The notes under the pieces were generated by a model that was not told the origin of the DNA, did not search any database, and saw only the letters and a list, made by a program, of their open reading frames with translations. 32,393 nt of DNA from an uncultured Bacilli bacterium. GTDB lineage: Bacteria; Bacillota_I; Bacilli_A; RF39; UBA660. The stretch is from contig CANQHM010000007.1 in assembly GCA_947623845.1 (NCBI GenBank), forward strand, positions 1-32,393, in the 5' to 3' direction. The position numbers were made by a program, and so were the translations under genes. Positions 8,201 to 14,506 of this stretch are shown one piece after another (position 1 is the stretch's first letter; each line of letters opens with the position of its first letter).

Positions 8201-8370
8201 ATGGTTATATAAATAGTAAAGATAGAAATAAATTCTTTTCATTACTTAATTCATTAAAAGAGAATGGTATCATTTCAATTGATAATAATAATTACGGAAA
8301 AATAAATCTTATAAAAACCAAACTAGAAGATAATGATTATAAAATAATTCTTGGTAGCGTAAAATTTTAA
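5233..8370 (+). CDS. UvrD/HelD-like SF1 helicase with inserted nuclease-like segment and two zinc ribbons
   Basis: 1045 aa. Order: helical N-terminus (1-125); Walker A GAGAGKTT (141-148); motif Ia SFTRKAT; an insertion (about 306-420) with YCPDFLI and IYLEHFG, resembling a PD-(D/E)xK nuclease core (Pro-Asp, then a Glu at the end of the next strand); motif II VDEYQD (about 531); motif III GDDWQSIFRFSGA; motif IV TYRNS; motif V TAHSSKGLGYDNVI; motif VI EERRLFYVALTRT. C-terminal to this are two Cys4 ribbons (CPCC...C...C near 820-856; CPNC...C...C near 867-905) of topoisomerase type, and a winged-helix-like tail (about 935-1045). ATP-driven 3'-5' DNA unwinding is expected. The GTG start at 5233 has AGGGATGAG upstream; ATG 5317 is an alternative. 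The gene lies between an IS110 remnant and an inverted repeat, so it is probably acquired. It may serve repair or phage defence. Confidence 0.85.
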   Translation: MLFFKSPDKCQDFIILKEYKSNLEEILMLDKYISKKEYLSLYKDNKDIYNKLKTLETENVLEQWCKKNNVNYKELKNLLIYYENTIQTIDNHNEEYIKYHLNLDKEYLDTILYKDDPNINLDLEQRKVVLSDEDYTLVIAGAGAGKTTTIEAKVKYLIEKQNISPDRILIVSFTRKATKELQDRCKKLGLPVNISTFHGIANSIIKDQENEKHNIATGDIMFNSIKKFLLDNANDEEFVKKILLFFASYLQIPEGEENLAILMNELNQNNCTTMRSDIAKTIEDYKKNQERNRRTIKDEKVKSKEECKIANFLFINGIDYEYEPVYKYGFDDTIKLYCPDFLIRQYDKEIYLEHFGITQDGKNNRFSEEELKLYKQHINDKILLHKKHGTKLIYTFSKYNDGRDTITHLKEELQKAGISFEYKNSKEIYKTLIQNMEDKYFNKFIQLVCVFISRFKTNNFSPAKFDEWKVSLNDERTKLFISICYQCYLAYMTELKNKNSIDFEDMINNASNMLDKMIENNIKLPYDYIFVDEYQDISLQRFDLCEKLAKCSNAKIIAVGDDWQSIFRFSGARVELFTKFEEMMGYANILKIVKTYRNSQELIDIAGSFVMQNNKQIKKELKSNKTLSDPILLMSYNDMYSKNDDNKPIERMCKAIQKSLDMIVETTGYNSSVLLIGRYGFEEFQLSKQSEYFTIKNGHISSLKYPNLKMTYLTAHSSKGLGYDNVIIVNGKDAILGFPSKIVDDPVMKLVIKDTENVEYAEERRLFYVALTRTKNRVFIITPIHRPSKFILEIKDKFKNVVLDGEELDPIESLNNMIACPCCGYPLQKRENRHLKSASKLWICSNDPEICGFVTNDLNGGKLSISKCPNCQDGYLVVKKKTNKDKTETRVLGCSNYKKDGTGCNTIMMPYNYTQDREEFKIKFYNKNIDINEIMLCGHPFKELVNTILKEIEKYQNNKFSVGSKILFALLSGEKKDIIINLDMINDPYYGYINSKDRNKFFSLLNSLKENGIISIDNNNYGKINLIKTKLEDNDYKIILGSVKF

Positions 8371-8398
8371 TAAAAAATTTCCCATACAAACAAATATG

Positions 8399-8446
8399 CT
8401 TGACAAAACTAATGAAAAAACACAAATTTTCATTAGTTTTGTCAAG
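8399..8446. repeat. Perfect 20-bp inverted repeat, 8-nt loop
   Basis: The arms 8399-8418 (CTTGACAAAACTAATGAAAA) and 8427-8446 are exact reverse complements around AACACAAA. It lies 29 nt after the helicase stop and is not followed by a T tract, so it is not a standard terminator. It could be a strong transcript-end hairpin, a dyad operator or a mobile-element trace. The rest of 8371-8580 holds only the promoter of the next operon. Confidence 0.85.
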
Positions 8447-8546
8447 AAGTACTTATGAATTTTACGTCTATACTAAAAATCAGGTAATATTTAAAATCTA
8501 AATTTATAAGAATTAAACTAATCTATTTCTTTTTTTAACGTAACCG

Positions 8547-8555
8547 TGCTATAAT
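8547..8555 (+). promoter_or_regulatory. Extended -10 promoter of the ATP-grasp to spoIIQ unit
   Basis: TGC followed by TATAAT (8550-8555); no good -35 at 17 nt. AAAGGA at 8567-8572 serves the ATG at 8581. Confidence 0.6.
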
Positions 8556-8580
8556 AAAAGCATATGAAAGGACTTTAAAA

Positions 8581-9588
8581 ATGGGAAAAATAGGTTATGT
8601 TATAAAAAGAATAAAAAATATGAGTTTTAAAGGGTTCTTTGATACTATTAACTATATTCATAATAAAACTAAGAAAAATAGAGTAGGGTTGTTTTTTGAT
8701 ATCATATATTGTGGTTTTAAATATCAAGCTGGTTATAGTGATTATAAACTTTATGAAATGTATAATTTAAATGGTAAACAAAGAAAAACTATTGTTACGA
8801 GAGGGTATAATAATGAATTAATTAAAAAATATAATAATAAAGAATATACTAAATATTTTGCTAGTAAATCTTTATTTAATCAAAAATTTGCTAAATTCTT
8901 ACATCGCGATTTTCTTATTTTAGATGAAACTAAGTTAGAAGAATTTAAAGCTTTCTGCATGCTCCATAAAGAAATAATTGTTAAACCTGATGACCAAGCC
9001 TGTGGTAAAGGTATTGAAAAAATTAAAGTTAATAAAAATAATTACAAAGAAGTCTTTAATGATTTAATTGCATCGAAAAGAATTATTGTTGAAGAAGTCG
9101 CTACCCAATGTGATGAAATATCTCGTCTTCATCCTACATCAATTAATACTCTAAGAGTCATAACTCTAGGTGGTAAAGTAATCGTCGCTTTTATAAGAAT
9201 TGGTAATTATAACAATGTTGTTGATAACTTTAACCATGGTGGTATGGCCGCTCCTATAAATGTCGAAACGGGTATTGTTGACTACCCAGCTATTGATAAA
9301 TCAGATCATACTTTTACCAAACACCCACTAACTAATGAAGATATTTTATGGTTACAAATCCCTAAATGGAACAAAGTAAAATCTCTCGTCGAAAAAGCTT
9401 GCTTAGTAATTCCCGAAGTAGGGTATGTTGGTTGGGATGTTTGTGTCGCACCCGATGGCCCAATGCTTATTGAGGGAAATGATTTCCCAGGTCACGACAT
9501 CTACCAACTACCACCTCATCGTACGGATGGAATTGGTTTAATCCCCGTATTTGAAAAGCGTATTAAAGAAATGGAGAATGAAAAATGA
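8581..9588 (+). CDS. Sugar-transfer-associated ATP-grasp protein
   Basis: 335 aa matching the ATP-grasp family often linked to polysaccharide genes (ATPgrasp_ST type). The N-terminal third is basic and helical. The ATP-binding core begins at EIIVKPDDQACGKGIEKI (near 131-148), with the lysine and glycine-rich loop that clamps ATP. RIIVEEVATQCDEISRLHPTSINTLRV (near 168-194) supplies adenine-contacting and metal-linked residues, and GPMLIEGNDFPGHDIYQL (near 301-318) the C-terminal Glu-x-Asn metal ligands. ATP-grasp enzymes join a carboxylate to an amine through an acyl-phosphate. The acceptor here is unknown; the spoIID/spoIIQ unit and the family's usual context suggest envelope or spore-coat glycan decoration. 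It overlaps rpiB by 4 nt (ATGA). Confidence 0.82.
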   Translation: MGKIGYVIKRIKNMSFKGFFDTINYIHNKTKKNRVGLFFDIIYCGFKYQAGYSDYKLYEMYNLNGKQRKTIVTRGYNNELIKKYNNKEYTKYFASKSLFNQKFAKFLHRDFLILDETKLEEFKAFCMLHKEIIVKPDDQACGKGIEKIKVNKNNYKEVFNDLIASKRIIVEEVATQCDEISRLHPTSINTLRVITLGGKVIVAFIRIGNYNNVVDNFNHGGMAAPINVETGIVDYPAIDKSDHTFTKHPLTNEDILWLQIPKWNKVKSLVEKACLVIPEVGYVGWDVCVAPDGPMLIEGNDFPGHDIYQLPPHRTDGIGLIPVFEKRIKEMENEK

Positions 9589-10031
9589 AACTATATATCG
9601 CAAGCGACCACCAAGGTCATAAATTACAAGAAAGTATTATTAAATCTTTACCTGAATACGAATTTATAACATCTACTGTGGTTGAAAGCCCTACTGATGA
9701 TTACCCTTTATTTGCTTTTGATGTTTGTACTAAAATGAATAAGGATGAAGACTTTGCTATTCTAATATGTGGTAATGGTATCGGTATCAGTATCGCTGCT
9801 AACAAAGTAAAAGGTGTGCGTTGTGCCAGAGTCACTACTAAAGAAGACGTCTCTTTAGCGAAACAACATAATCATGCTAATGCCATTTCCTTTGGGGCAA
9901 ATACTTCCTTAGATGATGCTATAACTTATATTAAAACTTTATTGAATACCAAAGTTGATAATGCTGAAAGACACGCACGACGCGTAAATGAAATAATAAA
10001 TTATGAGAATGGAGCATATAATGGATTATAA
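9585..10031 (+). CDS. rpiB: RpiB/LacAB-family sugar-phosphate isomerase
   Basis: Interconverts ribose-5-phosphate and ribulose-5-phosphate (pentose phosphate pathway). 148 aa, the usual RpiB length. The N-terminal IASDHQGHKL has the Asp-His pair at residues 8-9. LICGNGIGISIAANK carries Cys62, the catalytic base position, in the phosphate loop. KQHNHANAISFGAN is the conserved substrate loop. Relatives acting on allose-6-phosphate or, with LacA/LacB, galactose-6-phosphate cannot be excluded, but a single subunit with these motifs favours RpiB. It overlaps the upstream gene by 4 nt and the DUF1146 gene by 11 nt. Confidence 0.9.
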   Translation: MKLYIASDHQGHKLQESIIKSLPEYEFITSTVVESPTDDYPLFAFDVCTKMNKDEDFAILICGNGIGISIAANKVKGVRCARVTTKEDVSLAKQHNHANAISFGANTSLDDAITYIKTLLNTKVDNAERHARRVNEIINYENGAYNGL

Positions 10032-10218
10032 AGTATATTTATATGTGTTCTTTACTTTACTCTCGGCTTTTGCCCTTAGTGGTATCAACTTTGATAAAAT
10101 AATTAAGAAAAATAAAGCCTTAGAAGCACGTATTATGGTAATGTTATTAAGTTTCATTTGCGGCTACCTCGTTACTAACTTTATTGCTGATTTCTTAACT
10201 TTAAGCCGCATTATCTAG
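10021..10218 (+). CDS. DUF1146 (YwzB-like) small membrane protein
   Basis: 65 aa with two hydrophobic helices (about 5-20 and 40-60) separated by a charged loop with KIIKKNKALEARIMV. This matches the small DUF1146 proteins found near atp, murA and spoIID genes in Firmicutes; function unknown. The start at 10021 has GGAG at 10011-10014, 6 nt upstream, inside rpiB. Confidence 0.75.
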   Translation: MDYKVYLYVFFTLLSAFALSGINFDKIIKKNKALEARIMVMLLSFICGYLVTNFIADFLTLSRII

Positions 10219-10230
10219 AAAGGAACTCAA

Positions 10231-11166
10231 ATGCGTAAAATAGATTACTTACTTTTAGTTGTAATTGTAGTTTTACTTCCTATCGCTGTAATTAGTTTCC
10301 CTGAAAAAGAAACTAATTTTTTAAACCCGCTTCCTGAAAACGACCTTGTATCTCTAGAATCAACTCCCTCTAATATCACTGTTAATTTAATTCGGGAGAA
10401 TGATACTTTAACTCTTTCTTTAGACGACTATCTCTTTGGTGTTGTAAGTGCCGAAATGCCTGCTTCTTTTAATAGTGAAGCCCTAAAAGCCCAAGCCGTC
10501 GCTGCCCGTACTTATACTTTAGCCAAATACCAAAAAGGAAGCCCTATAAACATTCGTCTTACTGAACAAGCTTATAAAACTAATGAAGAGTTACAAACTT
10601 TATGGAAAGATGCTTATAATACTTATGCTACCAAAATTAAAGATGTTATTAATGCTACTAATAATGAAGTAATCACTTATGATAATGAATTAATCCATGC
10701 TTATTACTATGCTATGAGTAATGGTTACACCGAAAATGTGGCGACCGTTTTTCAAGAAGACCTACCTTATTTAACTAGTGTATCATCTACTTGGGATACC
10801 ACTCAAAATAATTTTACTTTTACTAAAACTTTATCTTATGAAGATTTTTTGAGTCTCTTATCTTTAACTAACCAAGAATTCTCCATAACTAACATTGTAC
10901 GTAATTCCACAAATAGAGTAGATTCTATAACTATTAACGGCAAAACTTTCACCGGAATTGAAGTTCGTACCTTATTATCTCTAAGATCCACCGACTTTGA
11001 AATTAGCAAAGATGACGATACCGTGAAAATCACCACCAAAGGTTACGGCCATGGCGTAGGGATGAGTCAGTATGGGGCGAATGCTCTAGCTAATAGTGGT
11101 AAAAACTATCGAGATATCTTAACTTATTATTATCAAAATACTAAAATTAAAAATTACGAAGTATAA
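10231..11166 (+). CDS. spoIID: Stage II sporulation protein D, lytic transglycosylase
   Basis: SpoIID cleaves peptidoglycan glycan strands during engulfment, with SpoIIM and SpoIIP. 311 aa: N-terminal membrane anchor (about 6-23); the SpoIID core starting at LDDYLFGVVSAEMPASFNSE, with the putative catalytic Glu75 in SAEMP; then LKAQAVAARTYTL and the C-terminal GYGHGVGMSQYGANALA block (near 274-290) that defines the SpoIID/LytB fold. The usual metal-binding and substrate features are present and the protein looks intact. It is followed by the spoIIQ-like gene, so both engulfment partners are co-transcribed. Confidence 0.93.
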   Translation: MRKIDYLLLVVIVVLLPIAVISFPEKETNFLNPLPENDLVSLESTPSNITVNLIRENDTLTLSLDDYLFGVVSAEMPASFNSEALKAQAVAARTYTLAKYQKGSPINIRLTEQAYKTNEELQTLWKDAYNTYATKIKDVINATNNEVITYDNELIHAYYYAMSNGYTENVATVFQEDLPYLTSVSSTWDTTQNNFTFTKTLSYEDFLSLLSLTNQEFSITNIVRNSTNRVDSITINGKTFTGIEVRTLLSLRSTDFEISKDDDTVKITTKGYGHGVGMSQYGANALANSGKNYRDILTYYYQNTKIKNYEV

Positions 11167-11212
11167 TTACTCATAAATTGTTCACACTTATAGTAGGAAG
11201 GTGAAAAAAATA

Positions 11213-11845
11213 ATGAGTAAAAGAAAATTTAGAAAGTTTGTATTTCCTACTATTTATGTAATCTTAATAGCAACCATATTATTTAGTACTTATCAAATAT
11301 GGAATATATTAAGAGTAAGTCCCCCACAAGATGATTTAGATTATGTAACAGGTACCTTAAAAAATGATGTCGTCCCTGCTGTTAAGGAAGAAGATACATC
11401 TATTGGTCTACCCTATACAAGCGATAAAGTAGTTATATCTAAAAAGTTTTATGATACTAATGCGACGGCTGAAGAACAACAAAATTCCCTAATCTTCTAT
11501 GAAAATATCTATATGCCCAATACTGGGGTTCTTTATACTAGTGATGAAGAATTCGATGTTGTAAGCGTCCTACCTGGAACAGTTCGCAATATCAAAGAAG
11601 ATGAAATAATGGGTAGTATCGTCGAAGTAGAATATAATGAAAATCTAACCATCGTTTATCAAGGTTTAAAAGACACTGCTGTTACTATTAATCAAGAACT
11701 TAAAAAAGGGGATATCATTGCTAAAAGTGGCACAATCAAATTTGATACTGACCATCCTAATACCTTACATATTGAAGTATACAAAGATGGTTTATTACTA
11801 AATCCACTTGATTTCTATAATATGAGCACAACTGATTTTGCATAA
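11213..11845 (+). CDS. spoIIQ: SpoIIQ-like protein with degenerate M23 (LytM) domain
   Basis: 210 aa with one N-terminal membrane helix (about 7-28) and a C-terminal M23 fold (about 100-205: MPNTGVLYTSDEEFDVVSV, then LKKGDIIAKSG, then NTLHIEVYKDGLLLNPLDFY). In active enzymes the zinc ligands are His and Asp in H-x-G-x-D and the first His of H-x-H. Here the first motif reads NTGVLY and the last T-L-H, so at least three zinc positions look lost. It is thus likely a binding protein, in line with SpoIIQ-SpoIIIAH tethering during engulfment. I choose ATG 11213 because AAGGTGA (11198-11204) is spaced 8 nt from it; GTG 11201 overlaps that site. Identification rests on fold and the spoIID neighbour. 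Confidence 0.78.
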   Translation: MSKRKFRKFVFPTIYVILIATILFSTYQIWNILRVSPPQDDLDYVTGTLKNDVVPAVKEEDTSIGLPYTSDKVVISKKFYDTNATAEEQQNSLIFYENIYMPNTGVLYTSDEEFDVVSVLPGTVRNIKEDEIMGSIVEVEYNENLTIVYQGLKDTAVTINQELKKGDIIAKSGTIKFDTDHPNTLHIEVYKDGLLLNPLDFYNMSTTDFA

Positions 11846-11855
11846 ATAACAAATT

Positions 11856-11884
11856 CCTCCAATATAATTATTAGGAGGTTTTTT
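11856..11884 (+). terminator. Terminator of the spoIID-spoIIQ unit
   Basis: CCTCCAATA (11856-11864) pairs with TATT-A-GGAGG (11869-11878, one bulged A), loop TAAT, followed by six T (11879-11884). It is a sister of the hairpin at 902-934, with the same CCTCC/GGAGG arms. Confidence 0.8.
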
Positions 11885-11902
11885 ACTTAAGGATGTGATA
11901 AA

Positions 11903-12439
11903 GTGAAAAACATAATATACTTAAATGATAATGAATTAACTTTAATTCGTGATAAAGAATATAGATATGAATTACAAGGTTTATCTAAAGGAGCAATTAA
12001 TAATGTCAAAGTCTTTTTAGAGGAAATTAACGCAATTTTAAAATGCCAAAAAGTCAATCGTGGTATCGTTGGTGAAGACTTAAAACTTTATTTAAACGAA
12101 CCATTAACTCCTATAAATGAAACTTTTTATAAAGAACTTTTTACAGATTTAGGTTTTAATAATATTGAGGTTTTAAGTATTAGTATCTTCCTTGATGAGA
12201 AGACTACCATCTATTTAATTTCCAATAAAAACTCTTGCTTTTTATACCATAATTCCCATTATTATGAAGTTCCCAATTTTGATTTTTTAACTGATATAAA
12301 ATTTAAAAATCCTCTTAAAATTTTTGGTAACAATCCTGAAATCGAAAAATTAAAAAATGATTTAAAAACCAAATTAGATACCAAAGTCTATCTTTTCTAT
12401 CCTCCCGAGAACTACATTTTAAACCTCATAAAAAAATAA
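11903..12439 (+). CDS. Unrecognised protein, 178 aa
   Basis: I do not recognise a family. The protein is soluble, without signal or membrane helix, and appears as alternating strands and helices: MKNIIYLNDNELTLIRD, then a helix KGAINNVKVFLEEINAIL (near 29-46), LKLYLNEPLTP (near 61-71), DLGFNNIEVLSISIFLD (near 82-98) and TTIYLISNKNSCFLY (near 100-114). A strand-helix-strand pattern with a helper helix raises the thought of half an actin/RNase H-like fold, but no phosphate motif is visible, so this is a guess. The start is GTG with AAGGATG about 9 nt upstream. It has a terminator on each side and is probably monocistronic. Confidence 0.7.
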   Translation: MKNIIYLNDNELTLIRDKEYRYELQGLSKGAINNVKVFLEEINAILKCQKVNRGIVGEDLKLYLNEPLTPINETFYKELFTDLGFNNIEVLSISIFLDEKTTIYLISNKNSCFLYHNSHYYEVPNFDFLTDIKFKNPLKIFGNNPEIEKLKNDLKTKLDTKVYLFYPPENYILNLIKK

Positions 12440-12463
12440 TGTAACACCTATTGCATTATTTTT
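12432..12463 (+). terminator. AT-rich terminator merged with the next promoter
   Basis: A stem of about 13 bp (12432-12444 with 12451-12463, one G.T pair, loop CACCTA) runs into TTTTTATTTTT. It covers the stop codon of the upstream gene, and its right arm begins with the TTGCAT -35 of the LytTR regulator promoter. Confidence 0.6.
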
Positions 12464-12479
12464 ATTTTTGTTTTATGAT
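12451..12479 (+). promoter_or_regulatory. Promoter of the two-component pair
   Basis: TTGCAT (12451-12456), 17-nt spacer, TATGAT (12474-12479). The leader then contains a perfect hairpin TTCGCT-GAT-AGCGAA (12491-12505) before GAAAGAGG and ATG 12535. Confidence 0.6.
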
Positions 12480-12534
12480 AAAAATACGCGTTCGCTGATA
12501 GCGAATAGCAAAAAGAATAGAAAGAGGTTTATTT

Positions 12535-13257
12535 ATGCTACATTTTATCATCGTCGAAGATGACGAAAAACAAAGAAGTACCCTAAAGGATATTATTAAC
12601 GGAGTGATGTTTGAAACTAATGAATCGTTTAAGATTGAGAGTTTTGCAAAATATGATTCTAAATTAGAAACTATCATCAAAGATAATAGTGAGGTAAAGA
12701 TTTATATTTTAGATATTGAATTAGAAAATAGTATCTCAGGGCTTCAAATTGCGAAAAAGATTCGTAAAGTTAATTTAGAAGATGAAATAATTTTTATTAC
12801 GAACCATGACCGAATGTTTGAAGAAGTTTATCGGACCATTTATAAGGTTTATGCTTTTATTGAAAAGTTTAATAATTTTAAACCCCGTCTTATCTCTACC
12901 TTAAAATCTCTTATAGATGGTAAATTTGATAATAAAACGTTCAAATACAAAGCCCGTAATGTTGACCTAGACTTACATATTAAAAATATTTTATTCGTTT
13001 ATCGTGATACTTACGAACGTAAATGTGTCATCAAGATGGCTAAAAACTCTTATATGATAAGTATGAGTCTTAAAGAATTAGAATCTAAACTTGGTCCTAA
13101 ATTTAAACGCATAAGTCGTTCCTGTCTCGTTAATACCGATTTAGTTGAAGCTTATGATTATCTTAATGGTTATGTTATTTTAAGTAATGGTGAAAAAGTA
13201 GAATATTTATCGAAAGCTTATCGCGATAAAGACGATGACTACACCGAAAATTTATAA
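12535..13257 (+). CDS. LytTR-family response regulator (AgrA-like)
   Basis: 240 aa. Receiver domain about 1-125: IIVEDDEKQ supplies the acidic pocket (Glu8-Asp9-Asp10), Asp60 in IYILDIELEN is the phospho-acceptor, and FITNH the conserved Thr. C-terminal LytTR DNA-binding domain about 135-235: KNILFVYRDTYERKCVI, then SLKELESKLGPKFKRISRSCLVN, the RxxRSxLVN-like hallmark. Such regulators control peptide-signalled or envelope functions in Firmicutes and bind imperfect direct repeats. The histidine kinase gene overlaps its last 23 nt. Inputs and targets are unknown; no AgrD-like peptide or AgrB gene is nearby. Confidence 0.88.
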   Translation: MLHFIIVEDDEKQRSTLKDIINGVMFETNESFKIESFAKYDSKLETIIKDNSEVKIYILDIELENSISGLQIAKKIRKVNLEDEIIFITNHDRMFEEVYRTIYKVYAFIEKFNNFKPRLISTLKSLIDGKFDNKTFKYKARNVDLDLHIKNILFVYRDTYERKCVIKMAKNSYMISMSLKELESKLGPKFKRISRSCLVNTDLVEAYDYLNGYVILSNGEKVEYLSKAYRDKDDDYTENL

Positions 13258-14047
13258 TAATATTTTAAAACAAATAATATATCTTCTTGCTTATCAAGAT
13301 ATTTTATTTTTGGTTTTTAAAGTTCATTTTTTCACCATTATTTATTCCAACTATTATATAGCTTCTACTTTATATAGTTTGTTATTTGTTTATATCTTTT
13401 TCTTTTTAATAAAAATCCATAAACTTCATCTTGAAAATCAAACTTATCAAAATATTAATCATAATCTTTTAACTAAGTATCATAAACTTTCTAACGAGTT
13501 AGATAACTATCGTCTTTTTAAACATAATCTATATGCTAATTTACTAAGTTTAAAATATCAAAAAGATAAGTTTGCGGAAGCCCTAGATGAATTAATTATT
13601 AAGTATCACGAAAAACCAGTATTTAACCCCACTTCTAATATTTTAGAAGACTTTATTTATAATCATATCCTGAGTTATCAAAATTTAAATAGTAAAATTG
13701 AAATCAACCTAGATAGTAAACTCATCCAAAAACTTGATAGTAAAAAATATCTCAATTTTTTTGAAACTTTAAGTATCTTAATTAATAATGCTTGTGAAGC
13801 GGCGATTAAAACAAGTAAAAAGATTATCTGTATTGAAGTTAATAAAGAAGAAGACTATCTTAAAGTCTTTGTTACTAATACTTTTAATAATCAAATTGAT
13901 CTCGAATCCTTTGGACTTCTTAACTATTCTACTAAAAATCGTAATTCGGGTTTAGGCATATATTCTATATTAAAGAACAATCATAATCTATATTTTAAAA
14001 TCATCGATGATGTTTTTATTTGCGAATATAAAATGCTAATTAAATGA
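13235..14047 (+). CDS. AgrC-like sensor histidine kinase (GHKL)
   Basis: 270 aa, short for this group. Two closely spaced hydrophobic segments (about 10-35 and 40-62) leave little sensory domain, compared with six or seven helices in AgrC. Then a coiled segment (about 65-90), RLFKHNLYANLLSLK with the phospho-acceptor His, the N box ILINNACEAAIKTSK (near 186-200) and a G box NRNSGLGIYSI (near 236-250). The ATP lid is minimal, as in HPK10 kinases. The start overlaps the regulator gene by 23 nt and has no clear Shine-Dalgarno, so translation is probably coupled. The signal may be an envelope state rather than a peptide. Confidence 0.82.
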   Translation: MTTPKIYNNILKQIIYLLAYQDILFLVFKVHFFTIIYSNYYIASTLYSLLFVYIFFFLIKIHKLHLENQTYQNINHNLLTKYHKLSNELDNYRLFKHNLYANLLSLKYQKDKFAEALDELIIKYHEKPVFNPTSNILEDFIYNHILSYQNLNSKIEINLDSKLIQKLDSKKYLNFFETLSILINNACEAAIKTSKKIICIEVNKEEDYLKVFVTNTFNNQIDLESFGLLNYSTKNRNSGLGIYSILKNNHNLYFKIIDDVFICEYKMLIK

Positions 14048-14113
14048 TTAAAATATTTTTAAGACATAAAAACCCCTATTTTAGACATAATTTAATTAAA
14101 TAGAAACTATTTA

Positions 14114-14122
14114 TGCTATGAT
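14114..14122 (+). promoter_or_regulatory. Extended -10 promoter and long leader of the cold-shock gene
   Basis: TGC-TATGAT (14117-14122) would start a transcript near 14129, giving a leader of about 115 nt before the ATG at 14245. The leader contains CGCT-TTAT-AGCG (about 14160-14171) and a TGCCATA/TGGTATA near-palindrome. Long structured leaders are typical of csp genes. Nothing else coding is seen in 14048-14244. Confidence 0.5.
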
Positions 14123-14244
14123 TAATATCGCCGCGCCGATTTTGGTAGATTTTGTCGAACGCTTTATAGCGCATCCTGCCATATTGTGTGGTATAGTAAA
14201 TATGAAGTAAGAAAAAAGAATTAAAAAGAAGGGAGTGTATCTGT

Positions 14245-14457
14245 ATGAGGAGTAAAGTCAAGTGGTTCAATAACGAAAAAGGTTATGGATTTATTGAATA
14301 TAAAGACAACGAAGATATCTTTGTTCATTACTCAGCAATTGCTAAAGAGGGTTATAAAACTCTTAAAGAAGGCGAATATGTTGAATTTAAACTTATTGAA
14401 ACTCCAAAAGGCTTACAAGCAATCAATGTAACATCTTTAGAAATGACTACAATTTAG
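14245..14457 (+). CDS. csp: Cold-shock domain protein
   Basis: A 70-aa single cold-shock domain, an OB-fold RNA chaperone. VKWFNNEKGYGFIEY contains RNP1 (KGYGFIEY) and DIFVHYSAI contains RNP2. The C-terminus is L-Q-A-x-N-V as in CspA/CspB, with six extra residues. AAGGGAGTG upstream supports the start. The gene has its own terminator, whose stem includes the stop codon. Confidence 0.95.
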   Translation: MRSKVKWFNNEKGYGFIEYKDNEDIFVHYSAIAKEGYKTLKEGEYVEFKLIETPKGLQAINVTSLEMTTI

Positions 14458-14467
14458 TAGTTTTTTT
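14446..14467 (+). terminator. Cold-shock gene terminator
   Basis: ACTAC (14446-14450), loop AATTTA, GTAGT (14457-14461), followed by a run of seven T. The stem overlaps the csp stop codon. Confidence 0.75.
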
Positions 14468-14477
14468 CTTGGGTTTA

Positions 14478-14486
14478 TGTTACAAT
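14478..14486 (+). promoter_or_regulatory. Extended -10 promoter for hpf
   Basis: TGT-TACAAT (14481-14486), no recognisable -35; 20 nt to the start at 14507. Confidence 0.5.
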
Positions 14487-14506
14487 ATGGTTAGAAAGGT
14501 GATATG

